DNA from: Phytomonospora endophytica
GTDB lineage: Bacteria > Actinomycetota > Actinomycetes > Mycobacteriales > Micromonosporaceae
Assembly: GCF_014202425.1 (NCBI RefSeq)
Contig: NZ_JACHGT010000016.1
Coordinates: 124,001-188,000 of the forward strand
Reading direction: 5' to 3'
DNA: 64,000 bases
Below the pieces are notes generated by a model. The model was given only the letters and a program-made list of their open reading frames with translations. It was not told the origin of the DNA and did no database searches. Shown piece by piece: positions 45,776 through 58,222 of this stretch. Each line of letters begins with the position of its first letter. The stretch's first letter is position 1. The position numbers were made by a program, and so were the translations under genes.

Positions 45776-45921
45776 CCGTCCACTGTGGCAAGTCGGCGCC
45801 ACCCGGCCCATCGCATGATCGGCCGACCACGGCGACGTCCCCGGCCGGAACGATGCCGGCCGGGGACGTCGCCGTTCGCCATGGAGATGGCCGTGACCTC
45901 CCCGACGGCGAGGGTGTCCGG

Positions 45922-46341
45922 TTACGCGTACGTGTACATGTTCCCGGTCGTCTTCACCTTGTCGTTGGCGTCGTAGTAGTTGATCTGCCACCGGATGAGG
46001 TGGCCCTCCCCGAAGTCCTTGTTGCACCAGGTCCAGCCCACGGCGGCCCCCAGCGTGTTCACGCAGCTCCCGGAACGCTCGGAGACGTACTCGTACCATG
46101 TGACCCAGACGCGGTGGCCGTCCTTGGCGTTGTCCTTGACCCAGATGACGTCGCCGTACGGCTGGAAACACGCACTGGCGGCGTCCAGGGGGCCGAGGCA
46201 ATCCTTGTCGTGATTCTCCGACCAGGAGACGTCCACGGCGAAGGTCACCTCGCCGGCATTGGCGGGCGAGGCCGCGACGGCCACCACCCCCAGCGACATC
46301 AGGACCGCCGACACGAGCGTGATCAAGCGCTTGCGGATCAT
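45922..46341 (-). CDS. Small secreted protein
   Basis: A 139-residue protein. The Sec signal MIRKRLITLVSAVLMSLGVV ends in a typical SPANA-G cleavage region. The mature part is about 110 residues, rich in Trp, Tyr and Asp, with four Cys (DKDCLG, SACFQ, GSCVN, TWCN), so two disulphides are likely. No family is recognised. ATG 46341 follows AAGGA. Confidence 0.7.
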   Translation of the reverse strand: MIRKRLITLVSAVLMSLGVVAVAASPANAGEVTFAVDVSWSENHDKDCLGPLDAASACFQPYGDVIWVKDNAKDGHRVWVTWYEYVSERSGSCVNTLGAAVGWTWCNKDFGEGHLIRWQINYYDANDKVKTTGNMYTYA

Positions 46342-46770
46342 CCTCTTCCTTCCGTTGACGGCAGTCACGCTCCACGGAATGCGATCGACGTGACGTGCCG
46401 CCGCAAGTGTCAGGGGCACGTCCGCCATTCACCTTGACTCCATCTTGAGCCGGGCTTGTTTCCCCACCCGTCGCCACCCTTGTTCGCGCGACGGAGCCTC
46501 TCGCCGAGCACGGTGGCCATGCACGCCGAGGACCTCGGCGACGCCTTCGAGAACGACGGTGGCGTGCTCGTCGCACGCCCTGCGGGCTCGGTGCGGGCAC
46601 CGGCGGCCCCGCCGCGCACGAGAGATCTGAAGGCGTCGCCCATCCGCGGCGGCCGGGCTGGGGAGGTCGAGCCGACATCTTCCCCACGGCGACCGGAGGA
46701 GATCCGCATAAGCGAAAGAAGCGCCAGGCCCGAACCGGTTTCCCGGTCCTGACCTGGCGCTTCGTCACCC
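46342..46770. other. Gene-free stretch downstream of tRNA-Ile
   Basis: No credible gene. It contains the tRNA-Ile terminator (46719-46762) and the promoter of the secreted protein gene near 46342-46430. The remainder has no recognised element. Confidence 0.5.
46719..46762 (-). terminator. Terminator of tRNA-Ile
   Basis: AAGCGCCAGG and CCTGGCGCTT pair over 10 bp; on the minus strand the stem is followed by the T-rich CTTCTTTCGCTT. It lies 8 bp beyond the tRNA CCA end. Confidence 0.8.
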
Positions 46771-46847
46771 TGGTGGGGCTAGATGGAATCGAACCATCGA
46801 CCTCAGAGTTATCAGCTCTGCGCTCTAACCGACTGAGCTATAGCCCC
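46771..46847 (-). tRNA. tRNA-Ile (anticodon GAT)
   Basis: A 77-nt cloverleaf on the minus strand. The acceptor GGGGCTA pairs with TAGCCCC, the anticodon stem-loop is CAGAGCTGATAACTCTG and the T arm contains GGTTCGATTCC. CCA is encoded. It follows the gyrB-gyrA-DUF3566 operon as in other actinobacteria. Confidence 0.97.
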
Positions 46848-47453
46848 AGACGCGACGAGACGAAACGATACCTTAGGCATCGCGAGCCTGTCGCGCAGGT
46901 ATGGGGGTAACCGCCGGCGGGCGTCTACTCCTTCTCCGACAAGGTCAGTTCGATGCCGCCGACGAGGTCGGCGCACACGTTGTAGATGAACGCCCCGAGG
47001 GTCGCCATGGCCGTGAAGAGCACCATGTTGACCACTCCGAGCAGGGCCGAGACGCCGATGACGCCGCGGGCGGTGAACTTGAACCCGTCCCCGCCGCTGC
47101 CGGAACCGACCAGGGAGCCCACCAGCTCGTTGAGGCTGGTGAACACGCCCATCGAGTCCAGCGCGATGTACAGCACCGTCGTCGCCACGATCAGCACGAT
47201 GAACAGCACCAGGGACACCGCGAAGGAGAACTTCATCACCGACCACGGGTCGATGCGCTTGAGGTGCAGCCTCGCCCGCCGCGGCCCCCTGGCCGCCGCG
47301 GCCGAGACGGCCTGCCTGGCCGCTTTGACGGCCTCGGCGACCTTGGTCGACGAGCTCGTCTGCGGTGGCGGTGTCAGCGCCTCCGGGGAGGTCGGCGGTG
47401 GTGTCATACCGGGCGGTCGCGTCACCTTGCTGCCCCCCGGCACGTCGGCCACC

Positions 47454-50003
<2,550 letters not shown>

Positions 50004-50031
50004 GGTTTGCCTTTCACCTTGCTTGAGAACC

Positions 50032-50073
50032 TGTGGATAAGTCTGTGGATACTGTGGACGGCCCTGTGGATCG
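50032..50073. promoter_or_regulatory. Cluster of DnaA-box-like sites between gyrB and gyrA
   Basis: TGTGGATAA (50032-50040) is a perfect DnaA box. TGTGGATAC (50044-50052), TGTGGACGG (50053-50061) and TGTGGATCG (50065-50073) share the core. Four cores in 42 bp, all in one orientation. Confidence 0.7.
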
Positions 50074-50099
50074 AAGCCGGGAGCCGTCCACGATATGCA

Positions 50100-52079
50100 C
50101 TAAATGTCCAGGAAGCGGACATCCTTGGCGTTGCGCTGGATGAAGTTCCGCCGCGACTCCACGTCCTCCCCCATGAGGACGCTGAAGAGCTCGTCCGCGG
50201 TTGCCGCGTCGTCGAGAGTCACCTGGAGCAGCGACCGGGTCGCCGGGTCCATCGTGGTCTCCCACAGCTCGTGGTAGTTCATCTCGCCGAGACCCTTGTA
50301 GCGCTGGATGCCGTCGTAGCGGCGCGGGTCGGCCTTGCCGGCGGCGATGCCCATCTCGATGAGGCCGTCGCGCTCGCGGTCGGAGTACGCGTACTCGACC
50401 ACGTCGCCCTTGCGGTTCCACTTGATCTTGTACAGCGGGGGCTGCGACATGTAGACGTGGCCCATCTCGACCAGCGGCCGCATGAAGCGGAACAGCAGCG
50501 TCAGCAGCAGGGTGTTGATGTGCTGGCCGTCCACGTCGGCGTCGGACATCATGATCACCTTGTGGTACCGGAGCTTCTCGATGTCGAACTCTTCGTGAAT
50601 GCCGGTACCCAGGGCCGTGATGATGGCCTGGACCTCGTTGTTCTTCAAGACCTTGTCGATACGGGCCTTCTCGACGTTGAGGATCTTGCCCCGGATCGGC
50701 AGAATGGCCTGCGTACGGGGGTTGCGCCCCTGCTTGGCCGAACCGCCGGCGGAGTCACCCTCGACGATGAAGACCTCGGACTCACGCGGGTCCGTCGACT
50801 GGCAGTCGGCCAGCTTGCCCGGCATCGACGAGGTTTCGAGAAGGCTCTTGCGGCGCGCGAGTTTCCTCGCCTGCGCGGCCGCCTTACGGGCCTGCGCGGC
50901 CGCCGAGGCCTTCTGGATGATCGTCTTGGCCTCGCTGGGGTTGCGCTCGAACCAGTCCGCCAGCCGCTCGTTGACGATCTTCTGGACGAAGCCCTTGACC
51001 TCGGTGTTTCCCAGCTTCGTCTTCGTCTGGCCCTCGAACTGCGGCTCGCGCAGCTTCACCGAGATGATCGCGGCCAGGCCCTCGCGGATGTCCTCGCCGG
51101 ACAGGCGGTCGGAGTCGTTCTTGAGCAGCTTGCGCTCCGAGCCGTACTTGTTGACGATGCCGGTCAGCGCCGCACGGAAGCCCTCCTCGTGCGTACCGCC
51201 CTCATGGGTGTTGATGGCGTTGGCGAAGGTGTAGACCGACTCCCCGTAGGACTCGTTCCACTGGAGCGCGACCTCGGCGCCCATGCCGGCGCCGTCGTCC
51301 TGCGCCTCGAAGTGCACCACCGAACGGTGCAGCGGCGACTTGGTGGCGTTGAGGTGCCGGACGAAGTCGGCGATGCCCTCGTCGTAGCGGAACGTCACCT
51401 CGCGCGGCTTGTCGTCCTCGAAGTTCTCCGGACGCTCGTCGCGCAGGATGATCGTCAGGCCCTTGGTCAGGAAGGCCATCTCCTGCAGGCGCCGGTAGAT
51501 CGTCTCGAAGTTGAAGATCACCGTCTCGAAGATCGAGGCGTCCGGCCAGAACGACACCGAGGAACCCGACGTGCTCGTCGCCTCGCCCTTCTCCAGCGGA
51601 GAGGGCTTCGAGTTCGTGTACGTCTGCCGGTAGACGTTGCCGTTCTTGTGGATCTCGACGGCCATCTTCGTCGACAGCGCGTTCACCACCGACACACCGA
51701 CGCCGTGCAAACCGCCGGAGACCGCGTAGGCCTTGCCGTCGAACTTGCCGCCCGCGTGCAGAACCGTCAGCGCGACCTCGACACCCGGCTTCTTCAGCTT
51801 CGGGTGGAGGTCGACGGGGAAACCACGCCCGTTGTCGATGACACGAACGCCACCGTCCTCCAGCAGCGTGACGTTGATCGTGTCGCAGAAACCGGCCATC
51901 GCCTCATCGACCGCGTTGTCGACGATCTCCTGGACCAGGTGGTGGAGACCGCGCTCGCCGGTGGAGCCGATGTACATGCCGGGACGCTTGCGTACTGCCT
52001 CAAGTCCTTCGAGGACCTGGATCTGATTGGCGCCGTACTCGTCCTTGGCGGCTGCGTTCACGCAAGAACCCACTTTCAT
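50100..52079 (-). CDS. gyrB: DNA gyrase subunit B
   Basis: A 659-residue ATPase subunit. The GHKL ATP domain has [13 protein letters not shown] (catalytic Glu, Asn) and [15 protein letters not shown]. The TOPRIM domain has [18 protein letters not shown] and [11 protein letters not shown]. It introduces negative supercoils together with GyrA. ATG 52079 follows GAGGCGAAACG; the longer upstream frame is not conserved. It heads the gyrBA-DUF3566 operon. Confidence 0.98.
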   Translation of the reverse strand: MKVGSCVNAAAKDEYGANQIQVLEGLEAVRKRPGMYIGSTGERGLHHLVQEIVDNAVDEAMAGFCDTINVTLLEDGGVRVIDNGRGFPVDLHPKLKKPGVEVALTVLHAGGKFDGKAYAVSGGLHGVGVSVVNALSTKMAVEIHKNGNVYRQTYTNSKPSPLEKGEATSTSGSSVSFWPDASIFETVIFNFETIYRRLQEMAFLTKGLTIILRDERPENFEDDKPREVTFRYDEGIADFVRHLNATKSPLHRSVVHFEAQDDGAGMGAEVALQWNESYGESVYTFANAINTHEGGTHEEGFRAALTGIVNKYGSERKLLKNDSDRLSGEDIREGLAAIISVKLREPQFEGQTKTKLGNTEVKGFVQKIVNERLADWFERNPSEAKTIIQKASAAAQARKAAAQARKLARRKSLLETSSMPGKLADCQSTDPRESEVFIVEGDSAGGSAKQGRNPRTQAILPIRGKILNVEKARIDKVLKNNEVQAIITALGTGIHEEFDIEKLRYHKVIMMSDADVDGQHINTLLLTLLFRFMRPLVEMGHVYMSQPPLYKIKWNRKGDVVEYAYSDRERDGLIEMGIAAGKADPRRYDGIQRYKGLGEMNYHELWETTMDPATRSLLQVTLDDAATADELFSVLMGEDVESRRNFIQRNAKDVRFLDI

Positions 52080-52278
52080 CGTTTCGCCTCGACAGTCCGA
52101 GACTGTGGCCCCGGGCCGTTCGCGAGCCAGCGCGCGACACTCCGGACACGGTGTGTCGATCGGGCTGGCCCGCTTCGATCCTACTTGCCCCCTGCGACAG
52201 GAACGGCACCGCACACGCCCTCACGTGGCCGTGCAGCGCCGAAAACCCGGCTCGCCTACTCCCCCACTCGCCCCAAGG

Positions 52279-52707
52279 CTACCCGTACGTGTCGCGCGAA
52301 CCTGGAAATCGTACGCGCCGGGGCCCGAGATTGCGGCGGGTCTGTGTGGGACCGTGCACACGGACCCTCGTGACCAGTCCGTGACCGAGGTCCTCGGCGA
52401 TCTTCTTCAAGATCGTTCCCTGGAACAGACGCAGTTGCGTCGCCCAGGCCGTCGACTCGGCCTCGACGACGAGCTCGGTCTCGGCGAGCGAGACCGGACG
52501 GCAGTGCGCGGCGATCTCGGCGCCGACGATGGCCTCCCACCGGCCGAAGACCCCGTGATGGGCCGCGGGCTGCTGCCAGCCGCGGTCCTTGAGCAACTTC
52601 GCCAGCAGCGACGCCAGGGGCTGCGGGTCGCGTTTGTCCGGACCCGGGCCGGTGTATCCCGCCGACTTGCGGCGAGGTCGGTAGGGCATGCCCTGCTCAC
52701 GCGACAC
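52279..52707 (-). CDS. DUF721/DciA-like protein
   Basis: A 142-residue protein of the DciA/DUF721 family encoded after recF in actinobacteria. A basic, Pro-rich N-terminus (PYRPRRKSAGYTGPGPDKRDPQPL) precedes the conserved KH-like fold (WEAIVGAEIAAHCRPVSLAETELVVEAESTAWATQLRLFQGTILKKIAEDLG). DciA proteins help load the replicative helicase. GTG 52707 is favoured by GGAGGGGA 8 bp upstream; a GTG at 52731 overlapping the recF stop is an alternative. Confidence 0.88.
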   Translation of the reverse strand: MSREQGMPYRPRRKSAGYTGPGPDKRDPQPLASLLAKLLKDRGWQQPAAHHGVFGRWEAIVGAEIAAHCRPVSLAETELVVEAESTAWATQLRLFQGTILKKIAEDLGHGLVTRVRVHGPTQTRRNLGPRRVRFPGSRDTYG

Positions 52708-52727
52708 GGCGATCCCCTCCCCGGTGG

Positions 52728-53879
52728 TCACACGACACGGCGGACCTCGCCCTCGGCGACGTCGTAACGCGCGCCGGCCAGCGCCGGTGGGACGTCCCCC
52801 GCGACGGCGCAGGTGACCAGGACCTGCGCGGCACCGTCGACGAGCTCGGCGAGCCGGTCGCGGCGGGTGGCGTCGAGCTCGGCGAACACGTCGTCGAGGA
52901 TCAGCACCGGTTCGATGCCCTCGGCGCGCAGGAGGTCGTAGGCGGCGAGGCGCAGGGCCAGCGCGAAGGACCACGACTCGCCATGGCTGGCGTAGCCCTT
53001 CGCGGGGAGGTCGCCGAGCTGGAGGGTGATCTCGTCGCGCTGCGGGCCGACGAGGGTCGAGCCCCGGTCGATCTCGGCGTCACGGGCGGCGGCGAGAGCG
53101 TTGAGCATCCGCGCCGACAGCAGCTCGCGGTCGGCGGTGAGCTGCCCGGAGTCGTCGTCGAGCGTGGACTTGTACGTGATCGACGCGCGCCCCTTGCCCT
53201 GGCTGACGGCGTCGTAGGCCTTGGTCACGTAGGGCGCGAGGGTCTCGACGAGCGCGAGCCGCCCGGCGAGGAGTTCGGCGCCGAAGTCGGCGAGCTGCTT
53301 GTCCCAGGCCTCCAGGGTCCGCAGGTCGCCGGAGTCGGCGGCGGCACGGCGGCCGGTCACCTTGCGGGCCAGGTAGGCCGTGCGCAGGAGCGTGTTGCGC
53401 TGCTTGAGGACCCGGTCGTAGTCGGAGCGGACGCCCGCGAAGCGGGGGTGCCGCGCGACGAGCAGGTCGTCGAGGAAACGCCGGCGCTCGGCGGGTTCGC
53501 CGCGTACCAGCGCGAGGTCCTCGGGGGCGAAGAGGATGACCCTCAGCGCGCCGATCAGGTCACGGGCCCTGGGGAGGGCCGCGCGGCCCAGGCGGGCGCG
53601 GTTGGCCTTGCCGGGCACGAGCTCCAGCTCGGCGAGCAGTTCACGGCCCTCGTGGACGATCGCGGCCCGCAGGATCGCGCGTTCGGCCCCGGCCCGCACC
53701 AGCGGCGCGTCGGCCGAGACCCGGTGACTGCCGAGGGTCGCCAGGTATCCCAGCGCCTCGACGAGGTTGGTCTTCCCGGCCCCGTTGGGCCCGACGAGAA
53801 CGCTCGGGCCCGGTTCGAGGTCGACGACGACATGCGGGTACGAGCGGAAGTCGATGAGTTCGAATCGACGAACGTGCAC
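52728..53879 (-). CDS. recF: DNA repair protein RecF
   Basis: A 383-residue SMC-like ATPase that loads RecA at gaps. Walker [15 protein letters not shown] (residues 33-46), signature [29 protein letters not shown] region, and Walker [18 protein letters not shown] are intact. GTG 53879 begins [13 protein letters not shown]. It sits between gnd (33 bp) and the DUF721 gene, in the dnaN-gnd-recF operon. Confidence 0.97.
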   Translation of the reverse strand: MHVRRFELIDFRSYPHVVVDLEPGPSVLVGPNGAGKTNLVEALGYLATLGSHRVSADAPLVRAGAERAILRAAIVHEGRELLAELELVPGKANRARLGRAALPRARDLIGALRVILFAPEDLALVRGEPAERRRFLDDLLVARHPRFAGVRSDYDRVLKQRNTLLRTAYLARKVTGRRAAADSGDLRTLEAWDKQLADFGAELLAGRLALVETLAPYVTKAYDAVSQGKGRASITYKSTLDDDSGQLTADRELLSARMLNALAAARDAEIDRGSTLVGPQRDEITLQLGDLPAKGYASHGESWSFALALRLAAYDLLRAEGIEPVLILDDVFAELDATRRDRLAELVDGAAQVLVTCAVAGDVPPALAGARYDVAEGEVRRVV

Positions 53880-53912
53880 TTTCCTACCGCCCGACCCGCC
53901 TGAGGTTTCCCG

Positions 53913-54791
53913 CTACTTCTTGGACTGCACGGCGTGGCCGCCGAACTGGTTGCGCAGGGCCGAAACGGCCTTCATCGCCGGGGAGTCGTCCTGGCGCGAC
54001 TCGAAGCGCGCGAACAGCGACGCCGAGATCACGTGCAGCGGGACGGCCAGGCGAATGGCCTCCTCGACGGTCCAGCGGCCCTCGCCGGAGTCGCTGGAGT
54101 AGCCGGTGATGTCGGCCAGCTCCGGGTCCTCCCGGAGGGCGTTGTCGAGCAGGTCCAGCAGCCAGGAGCGGATCACGGTGCCCTCGCGCCAGGACTTGAT
54201 CACGGCGGGGACGTCGGTCACGTGCTCGCTGGCGGCGAGGAGCTCGTAGCCCTCGGCGTAGGCGTGCATCATGCCGTACTCGATGCCGTTGTGGACCATC
54301 TTCGCGTAGTGGCCCGCGCCGACGCCGCCGGCGTGCACGAAGCCGTACTCGCCTTCGGGCTTGAGCGCCTCGAAGATCGGCATCAGGCGGGAAACATCCT
54401 CGTCGGAGCCGCCGACCATCAGCGCGTAGCCGTTCTCCAGGCCCCACACGCCGCCGGAGACACCCGCGTCGACGTAACCGATGCCCTTGGGCGCCAGGTG
54501 CTCGGCGTGGACCAGGTCGTCGGTGAAGCGGGAGTTTCCCCCGTCGATGAGGATGTCGCCCTCGGAGAGCAGCTCCCCGAGGGCGTGCACGGTGTCGCGG
54601 GTGGCGTCGCCCGACGGGACCATGATCCACACGGCACGCGGCCCTTCGAGGCCCTTGACGAGCGCCTCCAGGCTGTCCACATCGGACAGGTTCGGGTCGC
54701 GGTCGTAGCCGATGACCTCGTGGCCGGCGTTGCGCAGTCGCGTGCGCATGTTGCCGCCCATCTTGCCGAGGCCGACGATGCCGAGCTGCAT
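53913..54791 (-). CDS. gnd: 6-phosphogluconate dehydrogenase (decarboxylating, short NAD-type)
   Basis: A 292-residue enzyme. The Rossmann motif GLGKMGGNM (residues 7-15) and the conserved GGSDEDV and GHYAKMVHNGIEYGMM segments (catalytic Lys and Asn) identify it. It converts 6-phosphogluconate to ribulose-5-P. Gnd between dnaN and recF is a known actinobacterial arrangement. About 292 residues marks the short, usually NAD-preferring class. Confidence 0.95.
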   Translation of the reverse strand: MQLGIVGLGKMGGNMRTRLRNAGHEVIGYDRDPNLSDVDSLEALVKGLEGPRAVWIMVPSGDATRDTVHALGELLSEGDILIDGGNSRFTDDLVHAEHLAPKGIGYVDAGVSGGVWGLENGYALMVGGSDEDVSRLMPIFEALKPEGEYGFVHAGGVGAGHYAKMVHNGIEYGMMHAYAEGYELLAASEHVTDVPAVIKSWREGTVIRSWLLDLLDNALREDPELADITGYSSDSGEGRWTVEEAIRLAVPLHVISASLFARFESRQDDSPAMKAVSALRNQFGGHAVQSKK

Positions 54792-54809
54792 GGATGGTCC
54801 CCTTTTCGC

Positions 54810-55949
54810 CTAGCTCTCGAACCGAAGCGGCTGGAGCAAGTACTTGTAGCCCTCGATCTCCTGGACCTCGTCGTCCTCGCCGGGGGCGGCACCGGTCAGC
54901 ACGACCGGCTTCATCGGATCTGTGAACGAGAGTACGGCGGTCGGGGCGTTGATGGCGGACAGACCGTCCAGCAGGTACTGGGAGTTGAACGCGACCGTCA
55001 TCGGTTCCCCGTCGTATTCGCAGTCCATGGCCTCGCTCGCCTTGGCGTCTTCGGTGCCGCCGGCCTCGACGACGAGCCCTTCGCTGTCGATCCGCAGTTG
55101 GATGCGGGTGTCGCGTTCGGCGACGAGGGCCACACGGCGGGAGACCTCGACGAGTTCGGCGGCGGTGACACGGAGCTTGGCGTTGTAGGCGGTCGGCAGC
55201 AACGACCGTAGCTTAGGCAGCTGGCCGTCGAGCACGCGGCTGGTGGTGTGCCGGTTCTGCGCCGAGAAGCCGACCAGGCCGGTGCCGCCTTCCTGCGGCA
55301 TCGCGATGGTGACGTCGCCACCGGCCGGGCCGAAGCTGCGGGCGGTGTCCGACAGGGCCTTCGCCGGGATCAGCATCGTGAGGTTGATGTCGTCGTCGTC
55401 GGGTGCCCAGTCGAGCTCGCGGACGGCCATCCGGTAGCGGTCGGTGGCCAGCAGCGCCAGGCTCGTGCCGATCATCTCGACCTGCACGCCGGTCATCGTC
55501 GGCAGCGTGTCGTCGCGTCCGGCGGCTACGGCGACCTGCGAGACCGCGGTCGCGAAGACGTCGGCGGGGATCGTGCCGACCGCGCCGGGCATCGCCGGGA
55601 GCGCCGGGTAGTCCTCGACGGGCATCGTCGGCAACGTGAAGCGCGCGCTGCCGCAGGTGATCTCGGCGTGGCCGTCGACGGCGGCGAACTCGACGGGCTT
55701 GGCCGGGAGGGCCTTGACGATCTCGGCGAGCAGGCGGCCGGAGACCAGGGCGGTGCCGGGGGCGTCGGCCTCGACGTTGACGGTGACCTGGCTGGAGATC
55801 TCGTAGTCGAACCCGGAGATGGTCAGGGCGCCGTCGTTGACGCTCAGCAGCGCTCCGGCGAGGACCGGCACCGAGGGCCGGGTCGGGAGGCTCTTGGCGG
55901 TCCAGGTGACCGCCGTGGTCAGTGCGTCGCGTTCGACTCGAAACTTCAT
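54810..55949 (-). CDS. dnaN: DNA polymerase III beta subunit (sliding clamp)
   Basis: A 379-residue clamp with three similar domains, starting MKFRVERDALTTAVTWTAKSL and ending TGAAPGEDDEVQEIEGYKYLLQPLRFES. It encircles DNA and holds the polymerase. It is 18 bp upstream of gnd and immediately downstream of oriC, its usual place. Confidence 0.98.
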   Translation of the reverse strand: MKFRVERDALTTAVTWTAKSLPTRPSVPVLAGALLSVNDGALTISGFDYEISSQVTVNVEADAPGTALVSGRLLAEIVKALPAKPVEFAAVDGHAEITCGSARFTLPTMPVEDYPALPAMPGAVGTIPADVFATAVSQVAVAAGRDDTLPTMTGVQVEMIGTSLALLATDRYRMAVRELDWAPDDDDINLTMLIPAKALSDTARSFGPAGGDVTIAMPQEGGTGLVGFSAQNRHTTSRVLDGQLPKLRSLLPTAYNAKLRVTAAELVEVSRRVALVAERDTRIQLRIDSEGLVVEAGGTEDAKASEAMDCEYDGEPMTVAFNSQYLLDGLSAINAPTAVLSFTDPMKPVVLTGAAPGEDDEVQEIEGYKYLLQPLRFES

Positions 55950-56527
55950 GCTCTCTCCTTGCGGCTGGACCGGCCGCTCGTCACGGCCCGGCTGGCTGAG
56001 TTTTCCACACAGCGACTATTGGTTGTTTCCCTCTATAGGTAAATACCGTCGTCGTGTTGAGTGCTGTGGAAACTGTGGAAAAGGCCTGTTTCGGCTGGCC
56101 AAGACGCTACGGGCCTGTGGACGTCCTGTGGAGCCGCCTGGGGAAAACCCCCGTGTTCGTCCACAGGTTGGCATGTTCGCTGAGTTGTCCACATTCGTCC
56201 ACAGGTTCATGCACAGGGTTTCCCACAGGTTTCCCACAGGGATGTGCACACCGAAACCGGACTTGTCCACAGACTTGTCCACACTACGTGCACAACCTGT
56301 GGACGTAGGCGTGTCTCCTGTGGAGGGACCTGTGGACGAAGTCGCTGACCTGCGGTTTCGCCTGTGCACAGAGACGCGAGAGTTACCCACATCCTGTGGA
56401 TTGCGGGTGTGGACAAGTATCGGCGGCCGTCGATGCCGACGGCAGGGGAAACGCCCCGCGAGCCAGTCGCGGGGCGTGAGGAAACCCTCGGGTCTTGTTC
56501 TTCACACCCGTTCGGCTGTGAAGGGTC
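55950..56527. other. Chromosomal replication origin (oriC), dnaA-dnaN intergenic region
   Basis: 578 bp without a gene. At least 15 DnaA-box cores (TGTGGA/TCCACA) lie between 56004 and 56413. Four are perfect TTGTCCACA: 56185-56193, 56263-56271, 56275-56283, and inverted at 56408-56416. An AT-rich patch near 56015-56046 is the candidate unwinding element. The dnaA terminator is at the right end. Confidence 0.93.
56451..56477 (-). terminator. Terminator of dnaA
   Basis: ACGCCCCGCGA and TCGCGGGGCGT form an 11-bp stem around GCCAG, followed on the minus strand by TTTCCCC. A second small hairpin, TTCACA…TGTGAA, is at 56501-56522. Confidence 0.75.
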
Positions 56528-58174
56528 CTAGTTCCCCGTCTGCTTGATCCGGTTGGTCAGCTCGGCGATCTGGTTGTAGAGCGTGCGTCGTTCGGCCATC
56601 TGCTTGCGGATCTTGCGGTCGGCGTGCATGACGGTCGTGTGGTCGCGGCCGCCGAAGGCCTGGCCGATCCGGGGCAGGGACAGGTCGGTCAGTTCACGGC
56701 ACAGGTACATCGCGACCTGGCGTGCGTTGACCAGGACCCGCGAGCGGGAGTGCCCGCAGAGGTCGTCGTTGGTGACACTGAAGTAGTCGGCGGTCGCGCG
56801 CATGATGTCCTCGGCGGACACGTCGGGCGGGCCGTCGTTGTCGGGGATGTAGTCCGACAGGACCTGCTCGGCGAGGGCACGGTCGATCGGCGAGCGGTTG
56901 AGGCTGGCGAAGGCCGTCACCCGGATGAGGGCGCCCTCCAGCTCCCGGATCGAGTGCTGGATGCGGCTGGCGATGTACTCCAGGGCGTCGAAGGGCGCGT
57001 CGAGGCGCTCCTGAGCGGCCTTCTTCTGGAGGATCGCGATGCGGGTCTCCAGGTCGGGCGGCTGGATGTCGGCGAGCAGACCCCACTCGAAACGCGTGCG
57101 CAGACGGTCTTCGAGGGTCGACAGCTGCTTGGGCGAGCGGTCGGAGGTGATGACGATCTGCTTGTTGGCGTTGTGGAGGGTGTTGAAGGTGTGGAAGAAC
57201 TCCTCCTGCGTCCGCTCCGCGCGCTCCAGGAACTGGATGTCGTCGATGAGCAGGATGTCGACGTCGCGGTAGCGGCGCTGGAAGGCCTGCCGCTTGTCGT
57301 CGCGGAGGGAGTTGATGAAGTCGTTGGTGAACTCCTCGGTCGACACGTACCGGACGCTGCGGGCGTTGCCCAGGCCCGTCGCGTAGTGACCGATGGCGTG
57401 CACGAGGTGCGTCTTGCCCAGGCCGGAGTCCCCGTAGATGAACAGCGGGTTGTAGGCCTTGGCGGGCGATTCGGCGACGGCGACCGCGGCGGCGTGCGCG
57501 AAACGGTTGGAGGAGCCGATGACGAAGGTGTCGAAGTTGTACTTCGCGTTGAGCCGGGAGGCGTTGGCCGGGTTCGACGTGTTGCTCGCGCCGACCGGCC
57601 GCTGCGGGCGGGGGGCGAGGACGTCGTCGGGCTGCTGGCCGAGCTTCGTGCCGCCCCGGTAGGCGCCGCTCATGGGGGAACGGTCTTCGAGGGCGGTGTC
57701 GTCGACCGGCGACGGCGGCGCGACGGGCGGGCCGGACCGCTCGGGTGCGACGTGGGCCGGCTGCTCCTGTGGTTCGCGCTGCGTCGGCGGCACGGGGGCC
57801 AGGTTGTTGATCGGGGCCTGCGGCGGCAGGAGCGTCGGCTGGATCAGCGTCGAGTCCTCCGGGTGCCGCTGCGCCGGGGGCTCCTCGGGCGCGGGCGGCC
57901 GGACCGTCACCGCGATCTGCACCGAGCGGCCGAGATGGTGGCCGAGCGCCGTGGTGAGCGTCGTGCGCAGCCGTGACTCGAAGGCCTCCCGCGCGAACTG
58001 GTTCGGCGCGGCGATGATGACGGTGTCCTCGAACAACCCCAGCGGCTGGGTCAGGCGGAGCCAGGCCCGCTGCTGTGCCGACAACCCGGCGTCGCCGAGT
58101 TCCTCGGCGACCGCGCGCCACACCGCGCTCAGGTCGGTCGACGCCGCAGCGCCTTCAGTCGTCTCGCCTGCCAC
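56528..58174 (-). CDS. dnaA: Chromosomal replication initiator DnaA
   Basis: A 548-residue initiator. Domain I begins DLSAVWRAVAEELGD. A long Pro/Gln-rich domain II (about residues 90-205) follows, as in actinobacteria. The AAA+ domain has Walker A GDSGLGKTHLVHAIGHYA and Walker B DILLIDDIQFLE. Domain IV ends with the DNA-binding helix GRDHTTVMHADRKI. GTG 58174 is preferred because homologues have only a few residues before DLAAVW and GGTGGGA lies upstream; a GTG at 58210 falls inside a DnaA box. Confidence 0.97.
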   Translation of the reverse strand: MAGETTEGAAASTDLSAVWRAVAEELGDAGLSAQQRAWLRLTQPLGLFEDTVIIAAPNQFAREAFESRLRTTLTTALGHHLGRSVQIAVTVRPPAPEEPPAQRHPEDSTLIQPTLLPPQAPINNLAPVPPTQREPQEQPAHVAPERSGPPVAPPSPVDDTALEDRSPMSGAYRGGTKLGQQPDDVLAPRPQRPVGASNTSNPANASRLNAKYNFDTFVIGSSNRFAHAAAVAVAESPAKAYNPLFIYGDSGLGKTHLVHAIGHYATGLGNARSVRYVSTEEFTNDFINSLRDDKRQAFQRRYRDVDILLIDDIQFLERAERTQEEFFHTFNTLHNANKQIVITSDRSPKQLSTLEDRLRTRFEWGLLADIQPPDLETRIAILQKKAAQERLDAPFDALEYIASRIQHSIRELEGALIRVTAFASLNRSPIDRALAEQVLSDYIPDNDGPPDVSAEDIMRATADYFSVTNDDLCGHSRSRVLVNARQVAMYLCRELTDLSLPRIGQAFGGRDHTTVMHADRKIRKQMAERRTLYNQIAELTNRIKQTGN

Positions 58175-58202
58175 GGCGGTCCCACCCCCATGATCGTGTT
58201 GG

Positions 58203-58222
58203 TTATCCACAGGTTATCCACA
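58203..58222. promoter_or_regulatory. Tandem DnaA boxes upstream of dnaA
   Basis: Two perfect TTATCCACA boxes, 58203-58211 and 58214-58222, in direct repeat with an 11-bp period, close to the dnaA start. They probably autoregulate dnaA. Confidence 0.8.

Noticed and set aside
46445-46752. Open frames between the secreted protein and tRNA-Ile
   Set aside because: Arginine/serine-rich shadows with no ribosome site, running through the tRNA terminator.
58175-58210. GTG at 58210 as the dnaA start
   Set aside because: It lies inside a DnaA box, has no ribosome site, and adds residues absent from related DnaA proteins; GTG 58174 fits better.
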